Part shown: positions 24,817-31,784 of the stretch, one piece after another | How the letters are laid out: each line of letters begins with the position of its first letter | Numbering within the stretch: the first letter of the stretch is position 1 | Assembly: GCA_031261365.1 (NCBI GenBank) | Contig: JAISJY010000026.1 | Coordinates: 1 to 31,784, forward strand | Length of the DNA: 31,784 bases | Direction: 5' to 3' | DNA from: Caryophanales bacterium | GTDB taxonomy: Bacteria; Bacillota_I; Bacilli_A; RFN20; JAISJY01 | Notes under the pieces: model-generated | Database searches by the model: none | Seen by the model: the letters and a program-made list of their open reading frames with translations, nothing else | Told to the model about the DNA's origin: nothing | Position numbers and translations under genes: made by a program

Positions 24817-26059
24817 AAAAATAACTTTTGGTATTTGGGCTTTATCATTACTCACTACTTTCTTGCTTGGGGTAAGTTTTTCTAATTTATTAAAAGGTAA
24901 TTCTTATGAAAATGAAGAAATAGAAATACTAGCCAATGCTTATCAAACTTTAAAAAAAGAATGGTATTTCGGAAATGATAATTTAACTTATGAAGAAGCT
25001 TTACAAGAGATGTTAACAAGTGGAAAAGATAGATATACGCATTATGATTTGCCAGGCAAACCTACTACTTCTGAAACATTATATGGTATTGGAGTTGGAA
25101 TTATAAGTGTAGTTGTTGAAGGTAAACTTTTAGGTTATGAAGAAGAATATAAAGAAACAGGTAACTATGGTATTACTGTAACTAAAATCTTTGATAATGG
25201 TCCTAGTGCTAATATACTATTCAAAAAAGATGCAATTATGGGTGTTGTTATTGAAGGAGAAGAAATATTGTTTGAAGGTAAAACATATAGTGAAGCCACA
25301 TCATATCTATATGCTAAAAAAGATGTAGTTTCTACTTATATAATTATTAGAGATGGAGTAACCTTATATAAAGAAATTAGCCATTACTCTTTTGAAACTA
25401 AGCAAGTAAATATAATTAATAATGATGTTTGTTCAACTTGTTTAGCCGTTTCTGTTTCTTCTTTTTCCGAATCTTCTACTAATGAATTAAAAAACATCTT
25501 TAAGAATAATGAAACTAAAAATAAAGACTTATATCTTAACTTTAAAGATAATGGAGGCGGTTATGTTTCTATTATGCAAAGTATGGCAGACTTATTTTTA
25601 CCCAAAGATTTAAACTTATCTATCTTCAAAGATAGAGATAATAAAGCTAGTATTGGAGCTAAAACTGTTGATAATAATGATTATGAATTCAACAGCATAA
25701 CCCTACATCTAAATCAAAACTCTGCCAGTGCTACTGAAGCCTTTGCTCTTGCTATGAGATATTATTCTTTAACCTATTTCAATAAGTTTCAAATTGTCGG
25801 TACTCAAAGTTATGGTAAAGGAATTGCTCAAAGAACTGTTACTTATCAAAATGGTTCTTCATTAACTTATACTTTTGCTAAACTATTTGATCCAAGCGGG
25901 ATTTCCTCTATTCATGAAGTAGGACTTGCTCCTAATTATCAAATAGCAGAAGCTACTTGGGAAAATAGTGGCAAAGAAATGTTTAAATATTTAGATGATA
26001 TAGATGATGTCGTTTATCAAGGCTTATTAAAAGCTGGAGAGTTAGGAAATGAAGTTTGA
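24806..26059 (+). CDS. C-terminal processing peptidase (S41, CtpA/CtpB-like)
   Basis: The start at 24806 (MKNKKITFGI) gives a clean signal anchor (about 6-29); an in-frame ATG 7 codons upstream is less likely. The 417-residue protein has a helical N-terminal part, a PDZ-like region (about 90-190; YGIGVGI ... GYGITVTKIFDNGPSA pattern) and the S41 core. Core motifs are LNFKDNGGG (245-252, usually DLRNNPGG), a catalytic Ser in QNSASATEAF (Ser308) and Lys338 in SYGKGIAQ. It would act outside the membrane, trimming exported proteins. Four cysteine or glycine-rich changes aside, both catalytic residues are kept. It overlaps yitT and uvrB by 11 bases each. Confidence 0.87.
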   Translation: MKNKKITFGIWALSLLTTFLLGVSFSNLLKGNSYENEEIEILANAYQTLKKEWYFGNDNLTYEEALQEMLTSGKDRYTHYDLPGKPTTSETLYGIGVGIISVVVEGKLLGYEEEYKETGNYGITVTKIFDNGPSANILFKKDAIMGVVIEGEEILFEGKTYSEATSYLYAKKDVVSTYIIIRDGVTLYKEISHYSFETKQVNIINNDVCSTCLAVSVSSFSESSTNELKNIFKNNETKNKDLYLNFKDNGGGYVSIMQSMADLFLPKDLNLSIFKDRDNKASIGAKTVDNNDYEFNSITLHLNQNSASATEAFALAMRYYSLTYFNKFQIVGTQSYGKGIAQRTVTYQNGSSLTYTFAKLFDPSGISSIHEVGLAPNYQIAEATWENSGKEMFKYLDDIDDVVYQGLLKAGELGNEV

Positions 26060-28016
26060 ATTATTAAGTGACTTTACCCCTAAAGGAGACCAAGAAGACG
26101 CGATAGATAAATTAAGTAATGGAGTAATAAACGGTGAATATGTTCAAGTATTATTAGGAGCTACAGGGACCGGCAAAACTTATACTATTTCTAAAGTTAT
26201 TGAAAAGGTCCAAAAACCTACCTTAGTTTTAGTTCATAATAAAACTTTAGCTTGGCAATTATATCAAGAGTTTAAAGACTTCTTTCCTTATAATAGAGTA
26301 GAATATTTTATTAGTAATTTTGACTTTTATCAACCTGAAGCTTATCTTCCTAGTAAAGATATTTACATTGAGAAAAATGCTGTAATGAATGAAGAAATAG
26401 AATTATTAAGGTCTTCAGCTATTGCCTCTATCTTACAAAGAGAAGATACCATTATTGTCGCGTCTGTTGCTTCTATTTATGCTCTAAATGACCCAGACGA
26501 ATACCGAGAACTAATAGAAATGTTAGAAGTAGGGCAAGTAATGAGTAGAAAAGAATTACAACAGATTTTAGTTCAAGGACAATATAACAGAAATGATATT
26601 GAACTATCACCTGGTGTCTTTAGAGTTAAAGGAGAAAATATTGATATTTGTTTGCCTTCTATGGACAGCAAGTTTTACCGTATTAGTTTTGAAGATAATA
26701 GAATAATTAAAATATCATTGGGGGAAATTGTCACTGGTAAAACTTTAGAAAATCATCAAAATGTTTTAATATTCCCTGCTGCCACTCATGCTTCTAGAAA
26801 AGAAAAAATAGATAAAGCAATTCCTAGAATAGAGGAAGAATTAAAAGAGAGAGCCTTATATTTCAAACAACATGATAAGCCTTTAGAAGAAGAAAGAATA
26901 TTAAACAGAACTAGATTAGATATTGAAGCCTTAAAAGAGTTCTCTATTTGTCCCGGTATAGAAAACTATTCTAGACATATTGAAGCTAGAAATGAAGGAG
27001 ACCCTTCTTTTACTTTGTTTGATTACTTTCCCAAAGACTTTTTATTAGTTGTTGATGAAAGCCATGTTTCTTTACCTCAGATAAGAGGGATGTATTTTGG
27101 AGATAGAAGCCGTAAAATCAATTTAGTTGAATATGGTTTTAGATTACCATCAGCTTTAGACAATAGACCTTTACAATATGAAGAGTTTAATAATAAAATT
27201 AATCAAGTAATTTATGTTTCGGCAACTCCAGGTGATTATGAATTAGCTCAAGTAAATAATAATGTTGTGGAACAAATAATAAGACCAACAGGTTTATTAG
27301 ACCCAAAGGTTGAAGTTAGGTCAAGCGAAGGACAAATTGATGATTTAATTATGGAAATTAAAAAGAGAAATCTCAATAATGAAAGAACTTTAATAACAAC
27401 CATGACTGTTAAAATGGCAGAAGATTTAACTACATATTTAATTAATGTTGGTTTAAAAGTTATCTATCTACATCATGAGAATAAGCCTATTGAAAGAACT
27501 GAAATACTTTATAACTTTAGAAAAGGAAAGTATGATGTCTTAGTAGGAATTAACTTATTAAGAGAAGGTTTAGACTTACCAGAATTATCTTTAATTGCAA
27601 TTTTAGATGCTGACAAAGAAGGCTTTTTAAGAAGTAAAAGAAGTCTGGTTCAAATCATTGGTAGAGCAGCCAGAAATGTAAATGGAACTGTTATTCTTTA
27701 TGGAGATAAAATAACTGATTCTATGCAATTTGCCATAGATGAAACTAATAGAAGAAGGAAAATACAAAACTATTATAATATTGCTAATAATATCACTCCT
27801 ACTACTATTATTAAAGAATTAAGAAAACCTCTTTCTATGATAGAAAAAGTAGAAGAAGCCCCTGAAGAAATTGAAGGTTATTTAAAACTTAAAGGCAAAG
27901 CAAAAACTACTTTAATTAATAAATTAACTAAACAAATGAAACAAGCAGGTCAAAGTTTTAATTTTGAAAAAGCTATTGAATTAAGAGAAATAATTAAAAT
28001 GTTAAAAGGTGAATAA
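26049..28016 (+). CDS. uvrB: Excinuclease ABC subunit B
   Basis: This 655-residue helicase-fold protein verifies DNA damage in nucleotide excision repair, receiving lesions from UvrA and recruiting UvrC. Walker A is GATGTGKT (37-44). The beta-hairpin region includes YYQPEAY-type FDFYQPEAYLP, Walker B is DESHV, helicase motif VI is QIIGRAARN, and a C-terminal UVR motif for UvrC binding lies at about 618-655. Length is normal (about 660). It overlaps the peptidase gene by 11 bases. uvrA, its usual neighbour, is not downstream: the next gene is convergent, one base away. Confidence 0.96.
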   Translation: MKFELLSDFTPKGDQEDAIDKLSNGVINGEYVQVLLGATGTGKTYTISKVIEKVQKPTLVLVHNKTLAWQLYQEFKDFFPYNRVEYFISNFDFYQPEAYLPSKDIYIEKNAVMNEEIELLRSSAIASILQREDTIIVASVASIYALNDPDEYRELIEMLEVGQVMSRKELQQILVQGQYNRNDIELSPGVFRVKGENIDICLPSMDSKFYRISFEDNRIIKISLGEIVTGKTLENHQNVLIFPAATHASRKEKIDKAIPRIEEELKERALYFKQHDKPLEEERILNRTRLDIEALKEFSICPGIENYSRHIEARNEGDPSFTLFDYFPKDFLLVVDESHVSLPQIRGMYFGDRSRKINLVEYGFRLPSALDNRPLQYEEFNNKINQVIYVSATPGDYELAQVNNNVVEQIIRPTGLLDPKVEVRSSEGQIDDLIMEIKKRNLNNERTLITTMTVKMAEDLTTYLINVGLKVIYLHHENKPIERTEILYNFRKGKYDVLVGINLLREGLDLPELSLIAILDADKEGFLRSKRSLVQIIGRAARNVNGTVILYGDKITDSMQFAIDETNRRRKIQNYYNIANNITPTTIIKELRKPLSMIEKVEEAPEEIEGYLKLKGKAKTTLINKLTKQMKQAGQSFNFEKAIELREIIKMLKGE

Positions 28017-28017
28017 T

Positions 28018-28620
28018 TTACTTTAAACTATTTAAAACTATTTCCCGATATTTTGGCATGGTTGGAATATCAGCTTGAATAAAAGTAAAGACACTATTAA
28101 CCACCCCTTTTAAAGTATCATTTGTTATCGGTAAAGATTTACTAGCTTGGTGGGCAAATAAATATAAAGGCAACCCACCTTTAACAATCGGCAAAATATA
28201 ATTAATATCTAATTTAAAACAACCTAACTTTTCATAAAATACTATTCTTCTATTACTATCTAAATTAACATCATTTAAATCTTTAGGTATATCAACTTCT
28301 AAAATTAAATTATGATTTTTACCTAATGTATCTCTAATCAAATTAAAAAATAAAGAACCATAACCGTGGTCTTGATACTTTTCATTGATACCAAGATAAT
28401 CAATCCAAACCACTTCTTGTTCATCTATTGAATATAGAAAGGCATAACCAACTAAATTATCATCTTCCTTTAACAAATATAAATCATATTTGTCCATTTC
28501 CAAAAGTCTTATAAACTTTTCTTTGGGGTATAAATCATCAAGCCCAAACTCTCTAATCATTATCTCATAAACTAAATCTAAATCTGCTATACTAGCAATT
28601 TCTAAGGACAATTTCCTCAT
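28018..28620 (-). CDS. GNAT-family N-acetyltransferase
   Basis: This 200-residue protein has the GNAT fold in its first 150 residues: a strand containing LVGYAFLYS, then VVWIDYLGINEKYQDHGYGSLFF, where Q-D-H-G-Y-G is the acetyl-CoA pyrophosphate loop. NRRIVFYEKLGCFKLD, the usual motif B, follows, and then a C-terminal extension of about 50 residues. The substrate is unknown. ATG 28620 with AGGGAG upstream is preferred over an in-frame TTG one codon earlier. A TATAAT at 28660-28655 and an inverted repeat (TAATGTA 28633-28639, TACATTA 28670-28676) lie in the 82-base gap after the serpin gene, so it may have its own promoter. Confidence 0.85.
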   Translation of the reverse strand: MRKLSLEIASIADLDLVYEIMIREFGLDDLYPKEKFIRLLEMDKYDLYLLKEDDNLVGYAFLYSIDEQEVVWIDYLGINEKYQDHGYGSLFFNLIRDTLGKNHNLILEVDIPKDLNDVNLDSNRRIVFYEKLGCFKLDINYILPIVKGGLPLYLFAHQASKSLPITNDTLKGVVNSVFTFIQADIPTMPKYREIVLNSLK

Positions 28621-28702
28621 CAAATAACTCCCTAATGTACCTAAGTACTATATTATTATAATGTTTTGATACATTAAGGGGATTAAAAAATTAAATCTTT
28701 TT

Positions 28703-29836
28703 TTACAAAGTTACTATCTTTCCAACAAATAAAGGAGTATCTTGGAAAGTTGAAATGTAGTAGAATGGTTTATCAATATTAACTAAAAGGTCAAAATATG
28801 GAGCAGATTCAACACCCATCATTCCACTAATAGCTTCTCCTTTAACTCCATTTTTATCAAACTCAAATATAGCTTTTTGAAAAGAACTATCAAAACCTAA
28901 CCCCTCTCTAACATCAGGCATAAAAGGAACATCTTTAAAATGTGGCTTATAAATAGGTGTAGTATTAAAACCTCCTTCAGCTTTAAAATAAGGAACTGTA
29001 TATCTAGCTCCTACTCTTTCTAAAAGACTTAAATCAATGTTTGTTAAATCAATAGTATCAATATCATCGCTAGTAATAAAATATAAATCAGTACTATTAA
29101 TTTCTATTTTTAATATTTCAATGAGGTCATCTTTATAATAATCAACAGGTCCTATATCACTTAATGATTTAACATCTTTTGTAACTCCATCTAAATTAGT
29201 AAAAGGCTTATTAACTTCATGTTTCTCTTCTTTAAAGCTATCTTTTAAAGTTAAGCCAGAAAGAGCAACCAAAGTACCTGGTTCTAAATTACCTAAAACA
29301 TCATCTAATTTAATAGTTAAACCAATTTCTTTATTATAATACTCTTCTACATCTTTAACTACTTTACTAGGACTTGTTAATAAAGAAGATATTTTATATT
29401 TATCAGCAAAGGTTTTTAAAGTATCATCATTATAATTGGCTAAATCAACCAAAGCCAAAGAACTAATAGACTTAATGCTAGTGTTTTCACTTTGATAATT
29501 TAAACCTTCAAAATATCTTGGGTAAACTTCTTCTAGTTCAGCAAAACTATCAAAGCCTAACTCCTTAATAGTTTTATCACTATTTTTATTTCCTAATAAA
29601 GCTGTTAAGAAACAAAGATAATCAGTAGTTGGAGAATAAACTGAGTTTTTATTTTCAAGTAATAATTGTTTGCTTACTTCCATAACAAAGTCTAATGATT
29701 CTTCTTTAAAATCAATAGGTGTTAAATCAGAACTAACACTACCTTTATATTTAACAGCAAAATCACTATTACTGCTACTACTACAACCTACTACAAATAA
29801 CAATGAACCAATAATTATTTTTCTTAATGTTTTCAT
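28703..29836 (-). CDS. Serpin-family lipoprotein (probable surface protease inhibitor)
   Basis: ATG 29836 with GGAGG 4 bases upstream is the start; an ATG 15 codons earlier lies in poor context. The 377-residue protein has a lipoprotein signal ending LFVVGC (Cys18). Serpin features in order are NSVYSPTTDYLCFLTALLG (shutter helix B region), VPYFKAEGGFN (usual LPKFK), KAIFEFDKNG, the reactive loop (about 328-350), and the C-terminal DKPFYYI ... DTPLFVGKIV. The hinge reads G-V-K-G-E-A-I-S, where inhibitory serpins usually have G-T-x-A-A-A-A-T, so P14 is Val and P12-P11 are Gly-Glu. By count P1-P1' would be Ser344-Ala345. It follows the anti-sigma gene by 41 bases in the sigma-factor cassette. 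Inhibitory activity is uncertain. Confidence 0.75.
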   Translation of the reverse strand: MKTLRKIIIGSLLFVVGCSSSSNSDFAVKYKGSVSSDLTPIDFKEESLDFVMEVSKQLLLENKNSVYSPTTDYLCFLTALLGNKNSDKTIKELGFDSFAELEEVYPRYFEGLNYQSENTSIKSISSLALVDLANYNDDTLKTFADKYKISSLLTSPSKVVKDVEEYYNKEIGLTIKLDDVLGNLEPGTLVALSGLTLKDSFKEEKHEVNKPFTNLDGVTKDVKSLSDIGPVDYYKDDLIEILKIEINSTDLYFITSDDIDTIDLTNIDLSLLERVGARYTVPYFKAEGGFNTTPIYKPHFKDVPFMPDVREGLGFDSSFQKAIFEFDKNGVKGEAISGMMGVESAPYFDLLVNIDKPFYYISTFQDTPLFVGKIVTL

Positions 29837-29877
29837 ACTACCTCCGTTTATTAATACAAAAATATTCTTCTTTTTGC

Positions 29878-30534
29878 TCATAATTCATTAATGTAACTTT
29901 CCACATTTAATTGAAAATCAATAAACGCTTCATTTGAAACCGTATAATAAATAACAAAGTCATATTCAAGAGCTTGGCTACATTTTTGATAAATATAATT
30001 ATTAATTCCAAAATTACTATTATTAGCAACATAATCATTAACTCCATCTGAAATCATAATTCTAATATTATTGTACTCATAAACATTTATAAATTGAAAA
30101 ACAAAAGCAACCTCCCTAGTTTGATTTATACCAACATATAGGGACATTGACATTTCATTAAAGGTCATTTCTTTAATCGGATTATTATTATATTTAATAT
30201 CGTTTTCTGTAAAAATACCTTCTGTTCCCGTATCTCCATCTAATCCATTATCGCCAGGAACATTTAACTCTAAAGAAGAATTACTACTCGGTGGTGTATT
30301 GGCATAACTATTGTTGATAATTTTATCGTAAATTAAATAAAAGGAAAGAACCCCAACTAATAAAACAGATAAACAAATAGAAGCATATTTTAAGAATACT
30401 TTATTGTGTTTTTCATAAACTACTTTTTCATTTGTTATATTTAAAATATTTGCTAATTGTTCAAAATTAGGATTATTACTTACTTCTAAATCGTTTTCTT
30501 TTTTTAATTTTTTAATTACATTTCTCTTATTCAT
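29878..30534 (-). CDS. Probable membrane anti-sigma factor
   Basis: This 218-residue protein has a charged cytoplasmic N-terminus (1-46; MNKRNVIKKLKKENDLEV), one membrane helix (about 47-69), a Ser/Pro linker and an extracytoplasmic domain of about 110 residues rich in Asn, Tyr and beta structure. Its gene overlaps the ECF sigma gene by 8 bases; that position and the single-span layout suggest an anti-sigma factor, although no zinc-finger motif is present. A short collagen-like run has Gly at 94, 97, 100, 103 and 106. The family is not recognised from sequence alone. Confidence 0.6.
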   Translation of the reverse strand: MNKRNVIKKLKKENDLEVSNNPNFEQLANILNITNEKVVYEKHNKVFLKYASICLSVLLVGVLSFYLIYDKIINNSYANTPPSSNSSLELNVPGDNGLDGDTGTEGIFTENDIKYNNNPIKEMTFNEMSMSLYVGINQTREVAFVFQFINVYEYNNIRIMISDGVNDYVANNSNFGINNYIYQKCSQALEYDFVIYYTVSNEAFIDFQLNVESYINEL

Positions 30535-31054
30535 TTTTTAATTTCTCCTGCAAAAGCCTCATTGCCCTTGATGCCTTTGAAGTAATTGTTGAGGTTGTTG
30601 TTCCTTTAATAATAGCTATTTCTTTAAGCTTTAGACCATGAATATAATGAAGAATAATAATATCATAACTATCTTGGTCTATTAATTCTCTTATTTGACT
30701 TAAATAATTATCTTGGTCTTCTACTGTTTCTTGATATTCTAGGTAATCTAAGTCTTCATTTTTTAAATAAACAACTTTAAACTTATTATTCTTAACCCCA
30801 TAATTAATACAAGTATTTTTAGCTATTTGCGTTACATAATATTTAAAATTACGATTATCACAATTTATTTTATCTTTATTGTTCCATAATAAAACAAAAG
30901 TATTTTGAACTAAATCATCAGCAATACCATTATCTTTAACATAAGAAAAACATATTTGTTTAATTAATTTATAATAAGCATCATAAATCTTATTAAAAGC
31001 TAATTCATCACCATTTTTAAACCTTTGCAAAGTTGTTTTATCTATTTCAACCAT
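30527..31054 (-). CDS. ECF-type RNA polymerase sigma factor
   Basis: This 175-residue protein has only the sigma-70 regions 2 and 4 that define ECF factors. Region 2 (about 8-80) contains FNKIYDAYYKLIKQICFSYV, DDLVQNTFVLLW and YYVTQIAKNTCINY. Region 4 (about 115-170) contains DIIILHYIHGLKLKEIAIIKGTT with the helix-turn-helix. Region 3 is absent. GAGGT lies before the ATG. It overlaps the membrane protein gene downstream by 8 bases. It probably directs RNA polymerase to a small envelope regulon, perhaps including its own operon; no matching -35/-10 pair was identified. Confidence 0.9.
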   Translation of the reverse strand: MVEIDKTTLQRFKNGDELAFNKIYDAYYKLIKQICFSYVKDNGIADDLVQNTFVLLWNNKDKINCDNRNFKYYVTQIAKNTCINYGVKNNKFKVVYLKNEDLDYLEYQETVEDQDNYLSQIRELIDQDSYDIIILHYIHGLKLKEIAIIKGTTTSTITSKASRAMRLLQEKLKNE

Positions 31055-31063
31055 TGTACCTCA

Positions 31064-31095
31064 TAATTCTTATATTCTAACATCTTTAAGAATTA
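31064..31095. promoter_or_regulatory. Inverted repeat between kinase and sigma genes
   Basis: TAATTCTTA (31064-31072) and TAAGAATTA (31087-31095) are perfect 9-bp complements around 14 bases. The repeat covers the kinase stop codon and ends just before the sigma gene's ribosome site. There is no T run on the minus strand, so it does not look like a terminator. It may be an operator, an mRNA processing site, or a fold that influences sigma translation. Confidence 0.45.
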
Positions 31096-31784
31096 ATTAG
31101 TCTTTTTTCTATTTAAAAGATATGAGGCTAAAGCTGTTTTTACTTTGTTTATTTCTATTGGCTTCGTTAAATGATTATTCATACCTGCTTCTTTGGCTTT
31201 TTCAATGTCTTCTTTATAAGCATTAGCTGTTAAAGCAATAATAGGTATTGTTAAAGCATCTTTCTTATAACTTTCTCTAATTAATTTAGTTGCTTCATAA
31301 CCATTACATATCGGCATTTGAATATCCATAAAAATTAAATCATAATAATTGTTTGGCTTATTTAAAAATGTTTCAAAAGCTACTTGACCATTAACCGCTT
31401 CATCAATGATTAAATTAGTATCTTTTAATAATTCTATCAATATATAACGGTTTATATCAACATCTTCTACTAGCAATAAACGAAATCCTTTTAAATCTAA
31501 ATTATCAATGGCAATATCTTCTATTTCACTTTCAATATTATTCTTTTCAAAAGACAATTCAAAACTAAAGGTACTCCCCACATCTATTTCACTAGTAACC
31601 TTTATTTCTCCTCCCATTAAACCAATTAGATTTTGACTAATAGATAAACCTAAACCTGTTCCACCATAATTAATTGCAGTCGCACTACTAGCTTGTTCAA
31701 AAGCCATAAATAATCTACTTATTTCCTCTGAGTTCATTCCAATACCACTATCTATAACTTGAAAACTTATTTTAACTTTATTAA
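31093..31784 (-). CDS. Hybrid sensor histidine kinase, C-terminal part (cut by window edge)
   Basis: The reading frame continues past the right edge (VIDSGIG is encoded at 31738-31760), so the gene is partial at its 5' end; ATG 31737 is internal. Visible are the ATPase domain G1 box DSGIG, the F box, and GTGLGLSIS (G2), then a receiver domain with LLVEDVDINR, the phospho-acceptor Asp in FMDIQMP, ALTA and the TKP lysine. In hybrid kinases the phosphate moves from His to the attached receiver and then to a phosphotransfer protein. Its sensor part is out of view. The ECF sigma gene follows after 38 bases, so the two may be linked in signalling. Confidence 0.92.
   Translation of the reverse strand, partial: NKVKISFQVIDSGIGMNSEEISRLFMAFEQASSATAINYGGTGLGLSISQNLIGLMGGEIKVTSEIDVGSTFSFELSFEKNNIESEIEDIAIDNLDLKGFRLLLVEDVDINRYILIELLKDTNLIIDEAVNGQVAFETFLNKPNNYYDLIFMDIQMPICNGYEATKLIRESYKKDALTIPIIALTANAYKEDIEKAKEAGMNNHLTKPIEINKVKTALASYLLNRKKTN

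Noticed and set aside
428..28016. Mycoplasma genetic code (UGA as Trp)
   Set aside because: Genes end cleanly at TGA with overlapping next starts (lipoprotein/rqcP, mgtE pair, ctpA/uvrB), and Trp positions in motifs use TGG.

Overview
The window looks like the chromosome of a low-GC, single-membrane Firmicute (Bacilli or a Mollicutes-related lineage, probably uncultured). This rests on very AT-rich DNA, strong AGGAGG-type ribosome sites, lipobox lipoproteins, and Firmicute gene order (dnaD-nth; secA-prfB ... ctpA-uvrB). UGA is a true stop: several genes end in TGA and prfB keeps its UGA-dependent frameshift. The code is therefore 11, not the Mycoplasma code. No rRNA, tRNA, CRISPR array or complete insertion sequence was seen.

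Layout. (1) 1-3064, minus strand: a possible gene start running off the left edge through a TA microsatellite, the ribosome-rescue factor rqcP, and upstream of it a large M30-like metallopeptidase lipoprotein whose stop overlaps the rqcP start. (2) 3199-4089, plus: an alpha/beta hydrolase with its own promoter. (3) 7397-4053, minus: a tight five-gene operon galK - divergent HU - YugP-like membrane protein lacking its zinc motif - dnaD - nth. (4) 7532-10797, plus: an unknown membrane protein, a terminator, then two overlapping mgtE paralogues. (5) 10879-13647, plus: a 922-residue lipoprotein with about seven tandem starch-binding-like (CBM20-type) modules and no enzyme domain. It is convergent with nadE (15533-13644).

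(6) 15534-20396 is an accessory island between nadE and secA. It holds a 23-bp direct-repeat array leading into a consensus promoter for an AAA/DUF4143 ATPase, an XRE regulator with membrane segments, a 30-residue hydrophobic peptide, an internally duplicated four-helix membrane protein, and an AbiE-type (type IV) toxin-antitoxin pair. The AbiE promoter carries a perfect inverted repeat over its -35 box.

(7) 20397-28016, plus: a housekeeping operon secA - prfB - yitT-like - ctpA-like - uvrB, with three successive junctions overlapping by exactly 11 nt. (8) 28018-31784, minus: a hybrid histidine kinase tail at the right edge, an ECF sigma factor, a probable membrane anti-sigma factor, a lipoprotein serpin and a GNAT acetyltransferase. 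This reads as an envelope-sensing cassette with a surface protease inhibitor as a likely output.

The most unusual items are the ECF/anti-sigma/serpin cassette, the CBM-array lipoprotein, the protease-like membrane protein without its catalytic motif in a DNA-maintenance operon, the repeat-fed ATPase promoter and the XRE/small-membrane-protein cluster. All functions are inferred from sequence motifs; no database search was possible.
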